Below, in pieces: positions 7,362-13,669 of a stretch of DNA of 14,802 nucleotides (position 1 is its first letter; each line of letters opens with the position of its first letter). The notes under the pieces are model-generated. The model made no database searches. It was not told the DNA's origin and saw only the letters and a list, made by a program, of their open reading frames with translations. This DNA is from Pseudomonadota bacterium (GTDB taxonomy: Bacteria > Pseudomonadota > Alphaproteobacteria > Caulobacterales > Caulobacteraceae): NCBI GenBank assembly GCA_023451375.1, contig JAEXZS010000058.1, positions 1 through 14,802 on the forward strand, given 5' to 3'. Made by a program: the position numbers and the translations under genes.

Positions 7362-7766
7362 TCATCCCTGTCCCGGCTTCTTGGCCGCCAGGCGGATCAT
7401 CGACATGGACTTCTGGTAGAAGCCGATGGCCGCGTCATAGGCCATGCGGCTCTCGGCCATCTTCAACATCTGCTCCTCGACCACCACGGCGTTGCCGTCC
7501 AGGGTGGTCTCCGAGTCCGGCGCCTTGGTCGCATCGAACCGCACCGGCGAGCCGGCCGGGGCGATGTGGGCCGCGTTCGTGCGGGTCATCGTCAGCCGGC
7601 GGTTCTGCATCGCCGCGGCGAAGTCGGTCGGCTGGCGCAGGTCGCGGCCGACGAAGCCGGGCGTGTCGGCGTTGGCGACGTTCTCGGCGATCACCCGCTG
7701 GCGCTCGTCCAGCCATCCGAGACGGCCCTTGATCTGGCCCAGCAGGGGTATGTCGGCGACGCCCAT
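7362..7766 (-). CDS. flgB: FlgB, flagellar proximal rod protein
   Basis: 134 residues from the start chosen here. The N-terminal rod motif ERQRVIAENVANADTPGFVGRDL places ANADTPG early in the protein, as in FlgB. The C-terminus VEEQMLKMAESRMAYDAAIGFYQKSMSMIRLA is the matching helical end. I chose the ATG at 7764-7766 because GGGAG lies 6 bases upstream and homologues start close to this point. An in-frame ATG at 7818-7820 would add 18 residues but has no ribosome binding site and lies inside a TTAACCAT motif that more likely belongs to the promoter. It is first in the leftward flgB-flgC-fliE operon and diverges from fliO. Confidence 0.93.
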   Translation of the reverse strand: MGVADIPLLGQIKGRLGWLDERQRVIAENVANADTPGFVGRDLRQPTDFAAAMQNRRLTMTRTNAAHIAPAGSPVRFDATKAPDSETTLDGNAVVVEEQMLKMAESRMAYDAAIGFYQKSMSMIRLAAKKPGQG

Positions 7767-7916
7767 GGCGATCTCCCGGTGCGCCCGACGGACGCGATCG
7801 GCAGAAAATGCCGCCTCCATGGTTAATAGGCCGTTATCTCAACCGGTCGTTAACCCTGCCGGTTAAGACTCGGCCCTGCGCCGTACGAGTTGGGGTTTGG
7901 GCGCCGGGCCGTCCTG
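7767..7916. promoter_or_regulatory. Divergent flagellar promoter region with CtrA-like TTAA motifs
   Basis: 150 bases between flgB (minus) and fliO (plus), noticeably richer in TTAA than its surroundings. I see TTAACCAT on the minus strand at 7819-7826; a TTAA-N7-TTAT array on the plus strand at 7823-7837; TTAA at 7850-7853 (inside GTTAAC); and GGTTAA at 7861-7866. The last two are TTAA repeats 9 bases apart. A GANTC (CcrM methylation type) site follows at 7867-7871. In Caulobacter the response regulator CtrA binds TTAA-N7-TTAA or TTAACCAT half-sites and drives early flagellar operons. By inference this region is a cell-cycle-controlled divergent promoter. A small inverted repeat CGGCA-GAAAA-TGCCG (7799-7813) would fall in the flgB leader. 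Confidence 0.6.
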
Positions 7917-8192
7917 ATGAACTTCCTCGATCTTCTCCGCGCCGTCTTCGGCCTGGCCTTCACCCTGGGTCTGATCGGCCTCGCCGCCTGGGCGGTGCGC
8001 CGCTATGCCCCGCAGCTGATGGCGCGGCTCCAGGCGCAGAAGGGCGAACGTCGGCTCCAGGTGGTGGAGACGCTGGTGCTGGACCCTGCGCGCCGCCTGG
8101 TCCTGGTGCGCGTCGACGACGAGGAGCGGCTGATCCTGCTGGGCGAAGGCCGCGAGCTGATTGAGCCGCGCCAGCCGGGACGCGGCAAGTGA
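7917..8192 (+). CDS. fliO: FliO, flagellar export-gate assembly protein
   Basis: 91 residues. A short N-terminus leads into one TM helix (about 8-27, GLAFTLGLIGLAAWAVRRYA). A small cytoplasmic domain follows with ERRLQVVETLVLDPARRLVL and the RVDDEERLILLG strand typical of FliO. FliO helps assemble the FliP/FliR core of the export gate and is not present in every flagellated species. The ATG at 7917 gives a family-like N-terminus; a TTG nine codons upstream (7890) is also open but adds only basic residues. Neither has a strong ribosome binding site. The stop overlaps the fliP start by 4 bases (GTGA), indicating translational coupling. Confidence 0.9.
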   Translation: MNFLDLLRAVFGLAFTLGLIGLAAWAVRRYAPQLMARLQAQKGERRLQVVETLVLDPARRLVLVRVDDEERLILLGEGRELIEPRQPGRGK

Positions 8193-8998
8193 AACCGGCC
8201 CTCTTCGTCAGGCCGACCGGCGCCGAACTGAAACGCGCCGCCCTTCTCTCGCTGTTCACGACCCTGGTCTGCCTGGCCTGGCCCGTCGTCGCCCTGGCGC
8301 AGGACGCCGCGTCGGGATCCGCCATCAACATCGACCTCGGCACCGGCGCGGGCCTGACCCAGCGGGTGGTGCAACTGATCGGCCTGATGACGGTGCTGTC
8401 GCTGGCGCCCTCGATCGTCATCATGACCACCAGCTTCGTGCGCATCGTGGTCGTGTTGTCGTTGTTGAGGACCGCATTGGGCCTGCAGCAGTCGCCCCCG
8501 AACGCCGTCCTGGTGTCGCTGGCCCTGTTCCTGAGCGCCATCGTCATGGCCCCGACCTGGCAGGACGCCTATGATTCGGGGGTCCGCCCCCTGCTGGACC
8601 AGCAGATGGAGCTGCCCCAGGCGTTCGACGCGGCGTCCGAACCGGTGAAAACTTTCATGCTCTCTCAGGTGGACGAGGGCGACCTCGCCTTGTTCACCCG
8701 CCTGAGCCGGGTCGAGGCCCCTCAGAACGTCCAGGATCTGCCGCTGCGCGTGGTCACGCCCGCCTTCATGATCAGCGAGCTGAAGATGGCCTTCCAGATC
8801 GGATTTCTTCTTTTCGTTCCGTTTCTTGTCATAGACCTGGTGGTGGCCAGCGTTCTGATGTCCATGGGCATGATGATGCTGCCGCCGGTGGTCGTGTCCC
8901 TGCCGTTCAAGCTGATCTTCTTCGTCCTGGTGGACGGCTGGCGCCTGGTCGCGGGCAGCCTGGTCGAGAGCTTCCAGAGGGGCGCCGGCGGGGGATAA
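8189..8998 (+). CDS. fliP: FliP, flagellar type III export-gate protein
   Basis: 269 residues with a GTG start overlapping the fliO stop. A cleavable signal peptide is visible at about 10-34 (hydrophobic core LLSLFTTLVCLAWPVVALAQ), a known oddity of FliP. The family motifs follow: LTVLSLAP-like LMTVLSLAPSIVIMTTSFVR, VVLSLLRTALGLQQSPPNAV, RVVTPAFMISELKMAFQIGF, and a C-terminal MGMMMLPPVVVSLPFKLIFF. Four TM segments fit the family. FliP forms the central ring of the FliPQR channel through which rod, hook and filament proteins are exported. fliQ and fliR are not in this window, so the gate genes are split. A GC-rich hairpin covers its stop codon. Confidence 0.96.
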   Translation: MKPALFVRPTGAELKRAALLSLFTTLVCLAWPVVALAQDAASGSAINIDLGTGAGLTQRVVQLIGLMTVLSLAPSIVIMTTSFVRIVVVLSLLRTALGLQQSPPNAVLVSLALFLSAIVMAPTWQDAYDSGVRPLLDQQMELPQAFDAASEPVKTFMLSQVDEGDLALFTRLSRVEAPQNVQDLPLRVVTPAFMISELKMAFQIGFLLFVPFLVIDLVVASVLMSMGMMMLPPVVVSLPFKLIFFVLVDGWRLVAGSLVESFQRGAGGG

Positions 8999-9006
8999 TC
9001 CCCGCC
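8987..9006 (+). terminator. GC-rich hairpin across the fliP stop codon
   Basis: A perfect 7-base stem (GGCGGGG at 8987-8993, CCCCGCC at 9000-9006) with a 6-base loop GATAAT that contains the fliP TAA stop. No T-run follows, only CTTTC some bases later. It would be stable in RNA and may terminate or protect the fliOP transcript before the HU gene. Function is inferred from structure and position only. Confidence 0.4.
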
Positions 9007-9110
9007 CCGCAAGGCTTTCAGCCGCATCGACCCTTGCAAAGCTCGGCGAATTCCGCGTTGATCCGCCAGTCCTCGCCCTGAATTGGGCGACTAACACTGG
9101 AAACGCTTCT

Positions 9111-9389
9111 ATGACCACTCAAGCCGAACTGATCGCCGCTGTCGCCAAGGACGCCGGTGTCTCGCAGGCCGACGCCGGCAAGGTGCTGACCGCCATCGTC
9201 GAGAACATCCACAAGTCTCTCAAGGACGGCGGCGACGTCCGCATCTCCAACCTGGGCGTTTTCGACACCGCCGACCGCGCCGAGCGCGAAGGCCGCAACC
9301 CGGCCACCGGCGCCACGATCAAGATCGCCGCCTCCAAGGCCGTGCGCTTCCGCGTCTCCAAGCCGCTGAAGGACGCCGTCAACGGCTAA
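9111..9389 (+). CDS. hup: HU-family nucleoid-associated DNA-binding protein
   Basis: 92 residues, standard HU length. The N-terminal helices MTTQAELIAAVAKDAGVSQA are followed by ADAGKVLTAIVENIHKSLKDGGDVRISNLGVF, with the conserved ISNLGVF turn. The DNA-binding arm GRNPATGATIKI (61-72) has the intercalating proline at position 64, and the C-terminal FRVSKPLKDAVNG is typical. HU dimers bend and compact DNA in the nucleoid. GGAAA lies 7 bases before the ATG. HU rather than IHF is preferred: it lacks the IHF-type extended C-terminus and the arm reads NPATG with an HU-like context. The 112-base gap after fliP (8999-9110) presumably contains its own promoter, though I could not place the boxes reliably. 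Confidence 0.95.
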   Translation: MTTQAELIAAVAKDAGVSQADAGKVLTAIVENIHKSLKDGGDVRISNLGVFDTADRAEREGRNPATGATIKIAASKAVRFRVSKPLKDAVNG

Positions 9390-9422
9390 GGCTTTCCGGT
9401 CCTGACCAAGGACCCATGAAGC

Positions 9423-12296
9423 TTACGAACGGGCGGGGGTCGCGGCGCGATCTCCGCCCGTTTCCGTTCTGAAGTCGGCCTTGGCCTTCTCGACCCAGCC
9501 GACGAAGGTGTCGGCGCCGGTGGATAGGGCGGCGAAGTCCGAGGCCCCCGCCACGCCCGACAGGCTGTCGTCCAGCGAGACCCGGATGGCGTTGGCGGAT
9601 CGGGCGCGATCCAGGAACGGCCGGTACTGGCCGTTCAGCCGCTGCAGGGCCGCGCGGTTTCCGGCCAGCGAATAGCCGACGCCGGCCCGCACCAGCCAGC
9701 TTTCCTCGGCCGGCGACAGCGGCGTGGCCGCATCGGCGTGACGGCTTCCCAGGCGCGCTTCGTAGATGGGCGCGGCCTCGGCCCACTTCTGCTGCTTCCA
9801 CAGGATGTCGGCCCGCACCTCCCGCGCCGGCGCCGATTGATCGCGGTCCAGCACCTCCAGCGCGTGGTCGAACCGGCCCAGTTCCATCAGCGCCCGCGCC
9901 TCCAGCGCGCGGCGTTCGGCGTTCATGGCGGCCGGCAGCAGGGTGGTGCGCGAGGTCCAGATGGCCTGAAGCGCCTTCTGCGGCTGGCGATCCATCAGAT
10001 AGACCGTGGCCAGGTTGGTGGCGACCTGGGCCTTGGCCACCCCGTCCAGCCGCTCGTCCACCTGGTGCTTCAGCAGCTCGGCGGCCTGGTCCAGCAGGTC
10101 GACGTCGATCAGCCGCCGCGCCAGCCGCCGCACCATCTCGTCGCCGTCTGCGCCGATGGGGGTCAGTTCGCGGAAGTCGTAGAACAGCGCCAGCGCCTGC
10201 ACCGGCTGCAAGCCGTCCGCCGCGCTGTCCAGGAACAGGGCGCGAAAGGCATTGGACTGGTCGGCCATCAGCTGGGTCGCGCCCGGCACGCCGGCCATCC
10301 GCTTGCCCGCCCCGCGCAGGGCGTCCAGCGCCTCGCGATAGCGGCCGCGCTGCAGATAGATGTCCGACAGCTTGCGGATGACCGCCAGTTCCGTCGCATC
10401 GCCGCGCCAGCGCCACTTCAGCTGCTCCAGCTGCTGCGCCGCCTGGTCGGGCGCCAGCGCGCCCTTTTCCATCTCCAGGCTGACGACGCCCAGCCGCGCC
10501 GGGGTGGCGACGCCCTCCAGCGGGGCCCGGGCCACGGCCTTGTAGACCGCCAGCGCCCGGTCCTTGTCGCCGGTCAGGTCGAACAGCCGCGCCTGGACCA
10601 GCCGGGCGGTCAACTGGTCGGCGGCCGGGGCGTCCTGGCTGAAGACATAGGCCAGCAGCTGGCGCGCCGCCGGCAGGTCGTTGGTCTCGATCGCCGCCAT
10701 CGCATGAGCGGTCCCGAAGCGCGCGCGCCATTCCTTTGGGAAGTCGTCGATGACCGAAGCGCCGGCGGCGAAGGCGCGCCGCGCGCTTTCCCAGTCGCCC
10801 TGTTCGGCCGCGATGTAGCCTTGCCAGACCTTGGTCGCGGGGTCGTTGGCCAGCGCCGCGCCGGCGAAGTCGGCCTGCGCCTCCTCGACCCGGCCCACGC
10901 CCACGCGGGCGACGCCGCGCAGGCCCCGCACCTCGGGCTCGCCGAGCATGTTGGGGGCCTTGGCGACAAGGGCGTTCAGCACGCCGATCGCCTCATAGTT
11001 CAGGCCCGATCCGACCAGGAATCGCGCCAGCGCCATCCGCGCCGCGATCGGCGCGCGCGGGTCGCCGTCGGCGGCGACCGTCTCCTGTCCGGCGGCGTCC
11101 TGCAGCCGTCGGTAGCGGTCCGAGAAGCCCGCCTCGCCCAGCGCCGCCCACTCGGCCAGGACCAAGCCTGGATGCTTCGCCCTTCGAGGCGTGTCGGCTC
11201 GGGGATCCCCCGCCTCCAGCAGGGCGGACGGGGGCGACAGGGTCAGACCCTTCGGCCGGCTGAGGGTGACCAGGTCGCCCGCCGCCTCGATCTTCAGGTC
11301 GTCGGCCAGCGTCTCGACCGCCAGTCCCTGCGCCGTCGGCAGCAGGGCCAGGTCCACCGTGCGGCGTCGTTCGCCGAAGCCCTTGCCCGGCGCCAGGGCT
11401 GTGACGGCGGCGAAGCGGTCGCCGACCAGCGGGTCGGTCAGCCAGACGGTCTTCGTCGCCCCGGCCATTCGCGCGGTCAGCACGGGCGAGCCGTCGTCCG
11501 AACGCTCGATCTCCACGCCCCGTGCGCCCGTCGGGGGACCGCCGATCGTCACGGTCCAGGTCCCGCCCTGACCCTCTGCGGATAGGGCCAGGCCTTCGGG
11601 CGCGGCCAGGCGCACCACGGTGTAGTCCGGCCCGGCGGCCCAGCGGGCGTCGCGCGCCGGTCCCAGCGCCCTTGCTCCCGTCAGGTCCAATCGCGCGCCG
11701 GCGTCGAACACGATCCAGACCGCCTCGCCGCGCCGGAAGACGGCGGCGGCGACGGGCGCGGCCCACTGAAAGGTCAGGACCGTCTTGTCCTCGGTCGCGA
11801 CCGCGCGAACCGGCACGACGGAGCCGGCGGTCGCCGCCCGTTCTTCGCGCGTCGGCTCCGGCGCCTTGCCGGGCGCGTAGAGGTTCAGCCAGACGGCGCC
11901 GTCGGCGACCCCGGAGCGCGCTTCGGCGCCCTGGGCCAGGGTTATGATCAGGTCGGTGCCGCCACGCGCCTGGCGCGTCTCCACGGCCTTGACGCTCTCG
12001 GGCGGATCGACCCGCAGCCGCGAGACGTCCGGCGCCGCTGTCGTTCCAAGGCGGACCACGACCCGATCGCCGTCGCGACGCACCTGGCTGCGCACGCCCA
12101 CGACGCCGCCGAACTCGATTCGGGTGAATTCGCTGGACTGGCCGATTTCGATCGACAGGGGAGGGGACCCGCGAACCGCCTCCTGCGCCAGCGAGCCCAG
12201 GGGCGCGAACGCGACGGCGCCGGCCGCGGCGGCGGCCACGGTCGTGTTCAATATGCGCTTGCTGGCCAGGGCCCCGGACATGTCCGCCCAGTCCAT
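9423..12296 (-). CDS. Large exported protein with TPR-like repeats, flagellar neighbourhood
   Basis: 957 residues. A signal peptide is clear: a basic ASKRILNTT stretch then an Ala-rich hydrophobic core, with a likely cut after SLAQ (about residue 38). Residues 45-355 look beta-rich with recurring strands such as FTRIEFGG, DRVVVRLG, KTVLTFQW and DLVTLSRPKGLTLS; the first part resembles an AMIN-like fold. From about 380 to 920 the sequence is a continuous array of amphipathic helices with A-x-x-x-L/A-x-x-G TPR character (for example AEQGDWESARRAFAAGA and LMELGRFDHALEVLDRDQ). TPR arrays mediate protein-protein contacts; an envelope, probably periplasmic, scaffold role is inferred. An alternative start at Met6 would keep the signal peptide. 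It converges with HU and diverges from the DUF983 gene. I do not recognise a named gene. Confidence 0.88.
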   Translation of the reverse strand: MDWADMSGALASKRILNTTVAAAAAGAVAFAPLGSLAQEAVRGSPPLSIEIGQSSEFTRIEFGGVVGVRSQVRRDGDRVVVRLGTTAAPDVSRLRVDPPESVKAVETRQARGGTDLIITLAQGAEARSGVADGAVWLNLYAPGKAPEPTREERAATAGSVVPVRAVATEDKTVLTFQWAAPVAAAVFRRGEAVWIVFDAGARLDLTGARALGPARDARWAAGPDYTVVRLAAPEGLALSAEGQGGTWTVTIGGPPTGARGVEIERSDDGSPVLTARMAGATKTVWLTDPLVGDRFAAVTALAPGKGFGERRRTVDLALLPTAQGLAVETLADDLKIEAAGDLVTLSRPKGLTLSPPSALLEAGDPRADTPRRAKHPGLVLAEWAALGEAGFSDRYRRLQDAAGQETVAADGDPRAPIAARMALARFLVGSGLNYEAIGVLNALVAKAPNMLGEPEVRGLRGVARVGVGRVEEAQADFAGAALANDPATKVWQGYIAAEQGDWESARRAFAAGASVIDDFPKEWRARFGTAHAMAAIETNDLPAARQLLAYVFSQDAPAADQLTARLVQARLFDLTGDKDRALAVYKAVARAPLEGVATPARLGVVSLEMEKGALAPDQAAQQLEQLKWRWRGDATELAVIRKLSDIYLQRGRYREALDALRGAGKRMAGVPGATQLMADQSNAFRALFLDSAADGLQPVQALALFYDFRELTPIGADGDEMVRRLARRLIDVDLLDQAAELLKHQVDERLDGVAKAQVATNLATVYLMDRQPQKALQAIWTSRTTLLPAAMNAERRALEARALMELGRFDHALEVLDRDQSAPAREVRADILWKQQKWAEAAPIYEARLGSRHADAATPLSPAEESWLVRAGVGYSLAGNRAALQRLNGQYRPFLDRARSANAIRVSLDDSLSGVAGASDFAALSTGADTFVGWVEKAKADFRTETGGDRAATPARS
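9428..9462. terminator. Inverted repeat at the HU/TPR convergent end
   Basis: AACGGGCGG (9428-9436) and CCGCCCGTT (9454-9462) form a perfect 9-base stem with a 17-base loop, in the last codons of the TPR gene and 39 bases past the HU stop. Its position between convergent genes suggests a bidirectional terminator. The T-tracts are short and broken (TTTCCGTTCT on the plus strand). A weaker GGTCC/GGACC stem lies nearer HU at 9398-9414. Confidence 0.35.
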
Positions 12297-12400
12297 GCCG
12301 GAAAGCCCTTTAATCGCGGTTAACCGGCGTTCACCGTAGAGTTACGGATAGGACCGTTCGTCCTAGCGACATCCCCGGCGCGATGGCGCAGGATGGCGCG
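12297..12400. promoter_or_regulatory. Divergent spacer with a TTAA-N6-TTAACC motif
   Basis: About 100 bases between the TPR gene (minus) and the DUF983 gene (plus). TTAA at 12310-12313 and TTAACC at 12320-12325 are separated by 6 bases, one short of the CtrA consensus spacing of 7. The pair lies only 14 bases from the TPR start codon. A cell-cycle regulator site is possible but weaker than in the flgB/fliO spacer. No clear -35/-10 pair is visible. Confidence 0.35.
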
Positions 12401-12799
12401 ATGGAATCCCCTCGCCTCAGCACCCTGAAGACCGGCTTGGCCTGCCGCTGCCCGCGTTGCGGAAAGGGGCCGCTGTTCAAAGGCTATCTGTCGCTGCGCG
12501 CGGCCTGCCCGGAATGCGGCCTGGACTATGGTTTCGCCGATCCGGCGGACGGCCCGGCGTTCTTCGTCATGTCGGCCGCGGGCCTTGTCGGCATGGTCTT
12601 CCTGATGGTGTTCGAGTTCACCGTCCATCCGCCGATCTGGGTCCACGCCCTGGTCACCCTGCCGCTTCTGGTCGGCCTATGCCTGGGTTGCCTCAGGCCG
12701 TTCAAGAGCTGGCTCATCGCCGAACAGTATGTCCACAAGGCCGCCGAGCCGACCTTCAAGAGCGTCGGCAAACACGGCGACGGTCCGCGCCGGCGTTGA
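12401..12799 (+). CDS. DUF983-family membrane protein with zinc-ribbon-like cysteines
   Basis: 132 residues from this start. An N-terminal GLACRCPRCGKGPLFKGYL (12-30) and a following CPECGLDYG (36-44) give two CxxC pairs that should bind zinc. Two TM helices follow (about 53-73, FFVMSAAGLVGMVFLMVFEF, and 80-98), then a cytoplasmic basic tail. This is the DUF983 layout, common in alphaproteobacteria and in some species found near cytochrome oxidase genes; its function is not established. I chose the ATG at 12401 because AGGA lies 7 bases upstream; an ATG at 12383 would add six residues but has no site. It runs into trmB with a stable hairpin across its stop codon, so it may be co-transcribed with trmB. 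Confidence 0.9.
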   Translation: MESPRLSTLKTGLACRCPRCGKGPLFKGYLSLRAACPECGLDYGFADPADGPAFFVMSAAGLVGMVFLMVFEFTVHPPIWVHALVTLPLLVGLCLGCLRPFKSWLIAEQYVHKAAEPTFKSVGKHGDGPRRR

Positions 12800-12823
12800 C
12801 ACGGGGGCGCAAACCCTGTGTCA
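12797..12823 (+). other. Stable hairpin over the DUF983 stop codon, before trmB
   Basis: A 10-base-pair stem (TGACACGGGG with CCCTGTGTCA, one G-U pair) and a 7-base loop GCGCAAA. Its 5' arm begins with the TGA stop of the DUF983 gene and its 3' arm contains an in-frame GTG (12818) that could be read as an early trmB start. No T-tract follows, so it is more likely an intercistronic or translational control structure, or a GC-type terminator, than a classical one. Confidence 0.5.
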
Positions 12824-12871
12824 GGCGCGCTCCAGCCCCGCGCCGACTGCGGGGCGCCGACTTCTGATCCC

Positions 12872-13573
12872 GTGTCCGAACCCGAAAACCCTCACCTCGA
12901 CCGTCCCCTGCGGTCCTTCGGCCGCATCAAGGCCCGTCCGATCAAGCCGCGCCAGGCGGCCCTGATGGACACCCTGCTGCCCGTCCTCGCCGTGCCCGAT
13001 CCCAAGGCGGGGCCGCTGGAGCCGAAGGCGATGATGCCGGAAGCCGCCGAGGTCTGGCTCGAGATCGGTTTCGGCGGCGGCGAGCACATGGCGGCCCAGG
13101 CGGCGCGCCGGCCTGATGTCCTGGTGATCGGCTGCGAGCCCTTCCTGAACGGCGTCGCCTCGGCCCTGCGCCACATCGACGAGCAGGACCTGAAGAATGT
13201 CCGTCTCCACGCCGATGACGCCCGCGACGTGGTCGACGCCCTGCCGGACGGCTCGGTGGACCGAATCCTGATCCTGTTCCCCGACCCGTGGCACAAGGCC
13301 CGCCACAACAAGCGCCGCCTGATTCAGGACGAGACCGCCCGCGCTTTCGCTCGCATCCTCAAGCCCGGCGGGACGCTGCGCTTCGTCACCGATTGGCTGG
13401 ACTACGCCGATTGGGCGCTGGAGCGGCTGAACCGCGCCCCCGGCCTGGAACGCATCGGCCCGGCCGACCAGGACAGGTTCGCCGCGCCGGCCGACCATGT
13501 CGTCACCCGCTACGAGGAAAAGAAGCTTGGCGACACCGCGCCCATCTTCCTGGAGTTCCGCCGCGCGGTGTGA
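12872..13573 (+). CDS. trmB: TrmB, tRNA (guanine-N7)-methyltransferase
   Basis: 233 residues. It methylates G46 in the tRNA variable loop using S-adenosylmethionine. The N-terminal RPLRSFGRIKAR (11-22) is typical of alphaproteobacterial TrmB. The SAM-binding motif LEIGFGGGEH is at 63-72, the GCEPFLNGV stretch at 88-96, and the family hallmark LFPDPWHKARHNKRRL at 135-150. FVTDWLDYADW and the C-terminal TRYEEKKLGDTAPIFLEF complete the fold. The start is uncertain: the GTG at 12872 (SEPENPH) gives the usual N-terminal length, while an in-frame GTG at 12818 would add 18 residues but is buried in the hairpin. Neither has a clear ribosome binding site; GGGGG lies 10 bases before 12818. Confidence 0.93.
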   Translation: MSEPENPHLDRPLRSFGRIKARPIKPRQAALMDTLLPVLAVPDPKAGPLEPKAMMPEAAEVWLEIGFGGGEHMAAQAARRPDVLVIGCEPFLNGVASALRHIDEQDLKNVRLHADDARDVVDALPDGSVDRILILFPDPWHKARHNKRRLIQDETARAFARILKPGGTLRFVTDWLDYADWALERLNRAPGLERIGPADQDRFAAPADHVVTRYEEKKLGDTAPIFLEFRRAV

Positions 13574-13608
13574 CGTTGCGCCGCACGTAGTCCTACCTAT
13601 CCGCTGTT

Positions 13609-13658
13609 TTGACGACTGTTTAACCGGCGCCGGTAAGGCTGGTCCCAGGATTTGGGAC
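13609..13658 (+). promoter_or_regulatory. Leader of the chemotaxis receptor gene: candidate -35, palindrome, hairpin
   Basis: The 96-base spacer after trmB holds TTGACG (13609-13614), a good alphaproteobacterial -35, but at 17 bases downstream only GGTAAG is found as a poor -10. Between them lie TTTAACC (13619-13625) and a perfect 12-base palindrome ACCGGCGCCGGT (13623-13634), a possible operator. Further on, GTCCCA-GGATT-TGGGAC (13642-13658) forms a 6-base-pair hairpin ending 1 base before the GGGGA ribosome binding site. Confidence 0.35.
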
Positions 13659-13669
13659 TGGGGACATCC

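Noticed and set aside
7767..7820. 18-residue N-terminal extension of FlgB from the ATG at 7818-7820
   Set aside because: There is no ribosome binding site, the codon overlaps a TTAACCAT promoter-type motif, and the downstream ATG has a well-spaced GGGAG.
7890..7916. TTG start of FliO nine codons upstream
   Set aside because: It adds only GFGRRAVL with no clear ribosome binding site; FliO normally starts close to its membrane helix. It is not fully excluded.
9031..9090. TTGCAA or TTGATC as the -35 of the HU promoter
   Set aside because: No matching -10 at 16-18 bases in either case (tgatcc and aattgg), so I did not annotate a promoter.
9738..11585. Long open frame of 615 codons on the plus strand opposite the TPR gene
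   Set aside because: It is rich in Arg, Gln, Gly and His with no domain pattern, as expected for the shadow of a GC-rich coding strand. The minus-strand frame has a signal peptide and coherent helical repeats.
12818..12871. Upstream GTG start for TrmB
   Set aside because: It would be buried in a stable hairpin, and the extra 18 residues do not resemble TrmB N-termini. It is kept only as an alternative.
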